Origin: Zantedeschia hybrid cultivar
Taxonomy: Eukaryota > Streptophyta > Magnoliopsida > Alismatales > Araceae
Assembly (NCBI GenBank): GCA_030544215.1
Contig: JARZZO010000003.1
Span: forward strand, 30,942,379-31,006,378
Direction: 5' to 3'
Length of the DNA stretch: 64,000 nt
Positions 57,751-64,000 of this stretch are shown in pieces. How positions within the stretch are numbered: the stretch's first letter is position 1; every line of letters starts with the position of its first letter. The notes under the pieces were generated by a model, which was not told where the DNA came from, made no database searches, and saw only the letters and a list, made by a program, of their open reading frames with translations. A program made the position numbers and the translations under genes.

Positions 57751-59539
57751 TGAAGCTCCCTCAGCGCCTCAGCCGAAGGTCGACACATCCGAAGCCGAGG
57801 ATACTTCGGCTTTCACGCCGGTGGATGAATGGCAACTCTATGTAGATGGCTCCGCATGTTCCACGGGCAGCGGCGCCGGATGGATCTTGGCGTCTCCCGA
57901 AGGGGTCGTCACGGAGTATGCGCTGCGCTTCTCCTTTCCTGCCACCAATAATGCCGCCGAATATGAAGTTCTTATCTCCGGCCTCCGGGCCGCTAGAAAG
58001 CTTGGCGTCCGGAACATAAAGGCTTTTAGTGATTCTCAGCTAATTGCCAGTCATGTTTCTGGGGAATATGAGGCACGGGATGCGATAATGACATCTTATC
58101 TCCAGGTGACTCGTAAGATCCTCGCTCAATTCGATTCCTATGAAATTGTGCGGATCCCGAGAGCCGAGAATGCTCGAGCCGATGCCCTCTCCCGGCTGGC
58201 ATCAACTCAGGATGGGGGAGGAGGCCGAATGATTCTTGTAGAAGAACTTGCCGAACCAAGCCTCGAAGAGCCCGAGGTCATGCAAGTGACCGAAGCCGAG
58301 ACCTGGATGACTCCCCTAGTCACTTTCCTCCTCCGAGGAGAAGTCCCGCCCGATCCAAAGGAAGCAAAACATATTCGGCAGCGTTCATTTCACTTCCTTC
58401 TCTTGGACGGGCTATTATATAAAAAGTCCTTCGGCCGACCACTCTTGCGATGCCTCGGCCCGGCCGAAGCTGACTACACCATGCGAGAGGTGCATGAAGG
58501 GGTATGCGGAGCACATGCGGGAGGAAGGGCCCTGGCTCACAAGCTCCTAAGGCAGGGATACTGGTGGCCGACGCTCCGAGAGGATGCAACTGCCCTCGTC
58601 CGTCACTGCGATCAATGCCAGAGGTTCAGCTCCCTCATCCACCAGTCAGCAACCCTTCTAACTCCTTTATCCGACCCCTGGCCTTTCGCCCAATGAGGAA
58701 TTGACCTCCTAGGGCCCTTTCCCGTCGCCACCGGCCAAAGGAAGTTCCTTATCGTGGCAGTAGATTACTTCACTAAATGGGTAGAAGCCGAACCCCTCGC
58801 GTCCATAACCGATAGCAATGCTTGGAACTTCGTGTGGAAGTCCATCATCTGCCGGTACGGCATCCCCCGGGCCATCATCTCAGACAACGACAAACAATTC
58901 GACAGCCGTCGGTTCAATGACAACTGCGCCAGCTTCGGCATTCTCCATAAATTTACTTCATTAGCACACCCCCGGGCAAACGGCCAGGTCGAGGTCACTA
59001 ACCGAAGTCAGCTACAAGGATTGAAGACTCGCCTTGGCGAAGCCAAAGGCCGATGGGTGGAAGAGCTACCAAGTGTTCTCTGGGCGTATCGGACTACAAG
59101 CCGAACCCCAACCGGTGAAACCCCGTTTCGCATGGCTTATGGGATAGAAGCCGTTATTCCTGTCGAAATCGGCCTTCCCTCTCCGAGAGTTCTTACTTAT
59201 GATCCGGAAGCTAATGGGGAAGCCTTAAAGGATCATCTTGATCTCATAGAAGAAACCAGAGATAAAGCTCGCATTCGGCTAGCAGCTTATCAGCAGCGCA
59301 TGGCCAGATACCACAACACTCGAGTGAAGCCCCGAAGCTTTGAAACCGGGAGCCTCGTGTTGAGAAATGCTCATGCATCTAAACCAGCCGAAGCCGCAGG
59401 AAAGCTTTCCCCCAACTGGGAAGGACCATATCGCGTAAGGGAGGTAATTCGACGAGGGGCTTATCGGTTGGAAATCCTTTCGGGCCAACCTTTCCCTCGC
59501 ACCTGGAATGTGGAACGCCTTCGGCGTTATTTCATGTAA
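57751..59539 (+). pseudogene. Tat-2 second RNase H and integrase
   Basis: The second RNase H reads WQLYVDGSACSTGSGAGW, NNAAEYEVLI, FSDSQLIA and NARADALSRL, with all four acidic residues present. The integrase zinc domain is HEGVCGAH...CDQCQRF near 58490-58625. A TGA at 58694-58696 replaces Trp in PFAQ*GIDLLGPF. The DDE triad then appears intact in GIDLLG, ISDNDKQFDS and NGQVEVTNR. The C-terminal domain continues to WNVERLRRYFM and TAA at 59537-59539. This element differs from a full open frame by very few changes. Confidence 0.95.
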
Positions 59540-59608
59540 GTTACTACCCCCAGAATTTAGCCGGAAGGCATAAATAAATTTCTCCTTCTTTTAAGATGCC
59601 ATATTTGG

Positions 59609-59990
59609 TATTCTCAAAGTCCGTGTAAATCGTACCGGGAGTGGCTTCGGCCATGCAAACCGTATCGGGAGCGGCATGGTATTCTCTCTAAGTCAGTGTA
59701 AACCGTACCGGGAGTGGCTTCGGCCATGCAAACCGTATCGGGAGTGGCATGGTATTCTCTCTAAGTCCGTGTAAACCGTACCGGGAGTAGCTTCGGCCAT
59801 GCAAACCGTATCGGGAGCGGCATGGTATTCTCTCTAAGTCCGTGTAAACCGTACCGGGAGTGGCTTCGGCCATGCAAACCATACCGGGAGCGGCATGGTA
59901 TTCTCTCCAAGTCCGTATAAACCGTATCGGTAGTGGCCTCGGCCACGCAAACCGTATCGGGAGCGACATTATTCTCCAAGTCCATATCCG
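59609..59990 (+). repeat. 73-bp tandem array after pol in Tat-2
   Basis: TATTCTC starts units at 59609, 59680, 59753, 59826, 59899 and 59970 (period 71-73 bp, about five copies). Each unit is itself two related halves of about 36 bp with AAACCGTAYCGGGAGYGGC, one followed by TTCGGCCATGC and the other by ATGG. The array lies between the integrase stop and the antisense gene. Confidence 0.95.
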
Positions 59991-60202
59991 AATCTGGATT
60001 GGGCTTCGGCCGTGCGAGCCGCATCTAAACAGTAATAAGGTCTCAGACACAAGAAGAACCAGACTCAGTCATCCATTCAGAACGCAAAGAAGAAGCAAAG
60101 TACTTTTTATATACATGAAAAACAGAGTACAAAATCGGCCGTACATCTGGCCGCAGTCTTTTTCGAGAGAAGTCAAAACAAAAATCGGGACAAGCCCCTG
60201 TA

Positions 60203-62669
60203 TTAGCCTTCGGTGTTCTCACCATCCACATCAATAGGGCTCTGGCCAGGAGATGGGGAGGGAGAATCATCGACCTGAACTGCCTCGGCAAGGGCGGCAT
60301 CGACAGGAGCTGCCTCGTCAGGAACGGCCGCGTCGCCTTCCACCGAGGCCGAAGCTCTTTCAGCCTTAAGCTCCTTCCACCAAGATAGGAGCTCTTCGCC
60401 TTCCTCATCCGTCGGAAGGACAATGCCGGTCAGGTCTACGGCCGGACACGCCTTTTGGGCGGCGGCCAGCCCTATGCTGAATACGGACGAAGCCGCTAAA
60501 AGCTGGGCCTGGATTATCTCCTCGGCATAATCTGGGCCAGCCTTATAGCTGGCTACGGCTGTGCGAGCAGCCTCTTCGGCCTTAGCCTCCAGGTCTAGCC
60601 TCAGAGCAGACATCTCCTCGGCATGGCAGCGGCGATCCGTGGCCCGCTGGGCGTCCTTGTCCTGGATCTCGGCCTTAAGAGCCCTAATTTCGGGCCGGAC
60701 CGCTTCCAGCTCCCTCTTGGCCTTCTCCTTCTCCCACTCGGCCTTCGACTTGGCCTCGGAGGAAGCGCGAATCGCCTCCTTCTGTTCCTCCAGCTCAGCC
60801 CGCATCCGGGCATTTGCCTCCAGGAGCCAGTCGACAGGGCGCCCTCGCTAGAAGCCGACTGGTCTGATGTCTGGTCGGCGTCCCGAAGCTTTTGATGGAT
60901 GGCCACCTGACGGCGAATCAGGCTACCACACGTGACCGCGGCCTATAGCCAAAAGCAAACAGAAATCAGCAACCCCGAAACGAGCCAAGGGAAATATTAG
61001 ACCGAGGCGCATAAAGAAGTTTTTTACCTGGACCGACAGTCGGGCGCTCAGCGACGCCAATTCATTCGCGGACAACACCTTCAGCTCGTCCTCGGTCGTC
61101 GGGAGGGTCAGGCCTCGGAGCAGGCGCAGGCACGTCCGAGAGTCCTCCAGACTCTCATCCCTATAGATCCCCAGATCCAGGACCCATAGCTCGCGCTCAT
61201 GTTCGCGAGATGCCTGCGACCCGGTACCTCCAAGGTCTTCTGTACCCGCCGTCACGGCCGAAGGAGAATCGCCCCTCGGCGCTTCGGGAGGCGACGAGAG
61301 CGGGGCCCCTCGGGCAGCGGTTGGCCTCTTAGCTGCCGGGGCGGGGTTTGTTTCACCGGGCTCATCCACCCGGCCCCGCTTCGATAGTCGGCCGCCCCTC
61401 TGGACGACCGACTTGCCCTTTCTCTCCCTCTCTAGAGCAGCAGCAGCAGCAGCAGCGCGGCCCTCGACCGAAGCCGTTGTCGTTACCGCGGCCCGAGCGC
61501 TCGGAGCCACGCCTCGTCCGGCCCCTCCCGCCGCCTGCGGCCGGGATGGTTGAGATCGGCCGGACTGCTGGGCCATCCGACTGAGGAGGCCTCGAATCCC
61601 AGACATTGCTGCAAACAGAAGAGAGAGGGGTTAATGACTTACAACGCGCAACTCCACGATTCAAGACCGACTTACCCTTGGCCGAAGCCTCAGCACCCTC
61701 TTCGGTCGGAGGAGCTTCGGCCGGAGACGCGACCTCGGTAGCTCCTTCAGTCTCCCCTGGGACCTCCTCGGGAGGAAGATAAGGAGAGGCCCGCGGAGGA
61801 TCCTTCGTCGAATCCGGCCACGCCCCAGTCTGTACAAACCGCTCCACTTCTTTGAAAAGCTCCGCTATGTCGTATGGAACCGCGACTTCTATAAGGCGCA
61901 CGATATGAAGCTGATCGAGGTTAAGAGAAGGCAGATCGGAGAGGCCTTCGGCCAGTGGTGCCCACTCAGTGGGGAAGGGCCACACACTCTTCTCCTTCTC
62001 CGGGAGAGAGACCAAGATGAAGCTCCTCTTCCAACCGTGAATGGACGAGGGCTTCCCGGAAAAGATACCCCGGCCGAGGCGAGGGACGAAACAGTACCAC
62101 TCGGATCTCCCATGCCGCTGTATCTTAAAGAGATAGCGGAAGATGTTTACCGAAGGGGTAACATCGATGTAGGCAAGCACAACCAAGAAGGCATAGACTG
62201 TGCGCCAGGAATTTGGGAAAAATTGAGACGGGGCTAACCCATAGAAGCACAAGAGATTAATTACGAAGGTAGAAAGGGGAAGGCGAAATCCCGCCCGAAA
62301 GCTTTCCTCATAGATGGAAAAGCTACCCGGACGAGGAGAATTGGCCCTAGTGTTCGTACCGGGCCGATAGGGGGTCATCCACGATGGGAGCTGATAGTAG
62401 GAGGCAAGGTACTTAACCCCATCGTCATCAAGAACACAGGCTGCCTCCGAAACAGTCTCGGCCTGACGTCGGCCGGAAGAGGAAGCCTGGCCCGTAGCGA
62501 GAACCTCTTCGGCCTCCTCGGCGCCAGACGATTCGGCTTCATCCGCCATAAGAGAAGCAAGGGAGTTCGAAGAGAGGGGAGATGACAAGGAGGATTCAGA
62601 AGGCTGAGACGAACAAGAATAACCTTCGGCCGAAGAACTACTATCAGCCGAAGGAGAACTACGGGACAT
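60203..62669 (-). CDS. Antisense three-exon gene of Tat-2 with PF04195-like domain
   Basis: Minus-strand exons: 62669-61676, 61608-61028 and 60942-60203. Donors AAGG|GTAAGT and CCAG|GTAAAA and acceptors TTTGCAG| and GCTATAG| keep the frame (phases 1 and 0). The product is about 770 residues: a Ser/Glu-rich N-terminus; a domain with YEESFRAGFRLPLSTFVINL, LAPSQFFPNSWRTVYAFLVV and VNIFRYLFKIQRHG, matching the putative gypsy-type transposon family PF04195; an Ala/Arg-rich middle; and a long coiled coil (MRAELEEQKEAIRASSEAKS onward). A one-base frameshift near 60850 lies in exon 3. The function is unknown. It may be expressed from its own TATA box. Confidence 0.75.
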
Positions 62670-62922
62670 GGATCACGGAGCAGAGAAAGGAAATTGAGGC
62701 TTACCCTCAAAAAAGATCTCCTTGACTGCCCACCGCCTCTCAAGCAACGGAAGCTTCCCCGGGGAAAACTCCAGGTAACGGAGAGCCCCCGGCGACAGAC
62801 AGCGCGCTCGGAAGCACCTTCAATGGCCCATTCTTCACCGGAGAAGCAGGAAGGCTCGGATCGTTGCAGGAAAACACAGGCGCAGGAAGAAGGGAGCGGA
62901 ACAGTGCCCTGGGAAGGGTTCC

Positions 62923-62930
62923 TATTTATA
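62923..62930 (-). promoter_or_regulatory. TATA box of the Tat-2 antisense gene
   Basis: TATAAATA on the minus strand, inside CCCTATAAATAGG, lies about 255 bases upstream of the antisense start codon. No other good TATA box was seen between it and the ATG. The sequence is independent of the LTR promoter. Confidence 0.6.
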
Positions 62931-62939
62931 GGGTAAGTT

Positions 62940-63565
62940 GAAAACATCCCCCGCCGAAATCAATGGCCAGGATCCTCTCCCTCATCAACCTCGCCTCTCT
63001 CAGATGCACGCCACGTGCACCGTCCTTCGGCAATGATAACGGTCTGACTACGGGATCGAGGGAAGATAATCAATGGCCGAAAGCGGTCCGACCCTTCAGC
63101 TGATCACTCGGATGTCCGCCACGTGTTCCGATCCGTGTGCAAAGGAAGGAAGAGGTGTCAATCCGAGTAAGGCTTCGGGTAGAGAGCCGAGGTGACCCGC
63201 GATGCGCGTACGGCCGGGATCCTTTTATGTTTTTAACGGAGCGGCCGGATGCGCGACGCGTGTCCTGTGTTTCTTCACGACGCGACCGTTCTGACGGATA
63301 ACTCGGGGTCTGTCCCGTCCATTTGTCAGGCCTGACATAGCCAGAAGACTCGTCTCTTCGCAATTAAGGACGAAGGCATTCGTCACTACATCCCGAACAA
63401 AGACGAGATTAATGGCTACTGACCCTCGGACGACCGAGGGCGTTTTCTCTTCATAACAAAGCAGAAAGCTTCGGATAACGACTGTCACGTTATTCTCCCA
63501 GGAAGGCTTCGGACTATACTCTCGCCATCTCATAAATCTTAGGAAGACAAGAATGGGGGGTTATG
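62940..63565. other. Tat-2 3' untranslated region and polypurine tract
   Basis: No coding match was seen on either strand. AGGAAGACAAGAATGGGGGG at 63541-63560, just before the 3' LTR start at 63566, is the polypurine tract. Confidence 0.7.
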
Positions 63566-64000
63566 TGATGAGGCAGAATCTGATTCGGCCCATTAAAGCA
63601 GGCCCAACGCTATGATCAGCCCAACAACAGCAGTAAAAGGCCCCCTGGCGGCCTTCGGCCCGTTAGCGCCCCAGCGGCCCTCGGCCCAGTAAGCAGCCCT
63701 GTGCTCTTTGGCCCGTCAGCGACCCAATAGCCTTCAGCCCGTTAGCGGCTCAGCAGCCCTCGGCCCAGTAAACTTCGGCCCATCAGCGGCCCAACTCCCT
63801 TCGGCCCAATAGCCGTATCCGGCCCACTCCGGTGGGAGGGTTAGGCACTATGGCGGTTTACCAATAAACCCATAACATAGTCTAATATCGGCAGCCACTG
63901 TTAAGCGTCATCTATCCTCCGCTATAAATACCCGGCTATTTATTACCAAAGGTATGTCTTCGTGACCCTTAAGGACTACAGTCTGAAAAGCATTAAAGCT
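63566..64000 (+). repeat. Tat-2 3' LTR, cut by the window end
   Basis: It is colinear with 53100-53534, with the same GGCCCA-rich U3 region and a TATA box at 63923-63930. The rest lies beyond the window. Confidence 0.95.

Larger units (their letters stand above)
53100..64000 (+). mobile_element. Tat-2: Tat-lineage Gypsy retrotransposon, nearly intact
   Basis: The 5' LTR (53100-54012), primer-binding site, one gag-pol frame (54045-59539), post-pol tandem array, antisense gene, polypurine tract and the first 435 bases of the 3' LTR (63566 on) are all present. The second RNase H before integrase places it in the Tat branch. The aligned LTR parts differ at about 20 of 435 positions by eye, mostly transitions. 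GC content is clearly higher than in the surrounding sequence. The right LTR end and target duplication lie outside the window. Confidence 0.95.

Noticed and set aside
59609..59990. Possible CRISPR-like array
   Set aside because: Units are contiguous tandem repeats without unique spacers, inside a plant retroelement.
61362..61675. C-terminal extension of the antisense Tat-2 ORF past 61676
   Set aside because: A consensus donor at 61675 and acceptor at 61609 indicate that this part is intron and then a different frame; the extension overlaps exon 2 out of frame.

Overview
The window is an intergenic, transposon-dense stretch of a flowering-plant nuclear genome. Spliceosomal introns, TATA-box LTR promoters, plant-type LINEs, hAT/Mutator/Harbinger-like DNA elements, a Copia remnant and two Tat/Ogre-lineage Gypsy elements all point to this. 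The species cannot be named from the sequence, and no intact host gene was recognised.

Left third (1-25.5 kb): an LTR-like promoter fragment; a decayed minus-strand LINE (C-terminal piece near 1.8-2.0 kb, RT piece at 3.45-3.83 kb) split by a Mutator-type MITE with a matching target duplication and by a GATCGG-rich repeat; a long minus-strand LINE (6.6-11.7 kb) with recognisable ORF1 and ORF2; a short plus-strand relic of the same LINE family; a degenerate plus-strand hAT transposon (13.1-17.6 kb); unrecognised minus-strand coding debris (18.2-20.7 kb); and a cluster of foldback MITEs and microsatellites (20.8-23.5 kb).

Middle (25.5-46.1 kb): a giant Tat/Ogre-type Gypsy element, here called Tat-1, of about 20.6 kb with LTRs of about 1.3 kb. 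It carries gag, protease, a G-patch segment, RT, RNase H, a second RNase H and a damaged integrase on the plus strand. An Athila-like solo LTR with a 5-bp target duplication is inserted in gag. Between integrase and the 3' LTR lie two minus-strand genes. One is a seven-exon plant mobile domain (PMD) gene whose exon phases all fit together; the other is a gene of uncertain family. About 23 short modules with a GCGTC...GACGC inverted layout occur only in this element, in the LTRs, the leader, the PMD gene's intron and upstream of the minus-strand genes. Most premature stops read as CAG or CGA codons changed by C-to-T.

Right part (46.1-64 kb): a Copia relic (gag pieces plus one LTR, no pol), a Tourist-like MITE, a plastid-type tRNA-Ser(GGA) pseudogene, a Gypsy RNase H scrap, and a second, younger Tat-lineage element, Tat-2, from 53.1 kb past the window end. 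Tat-2 has a nearly continuous gag-pol frame (three point stops and one frameshift), a 73-bp tandem array after pol, and a three-exon minus-strand gene with a PF04195-like domain and its own TATA box. In both Tat elements the coding logic is the same: the sense polyprotein drives retrotransposition from the LTR promoter, while spliced antisense genes of unknown role occupy the region between pol and the 3' LTR.
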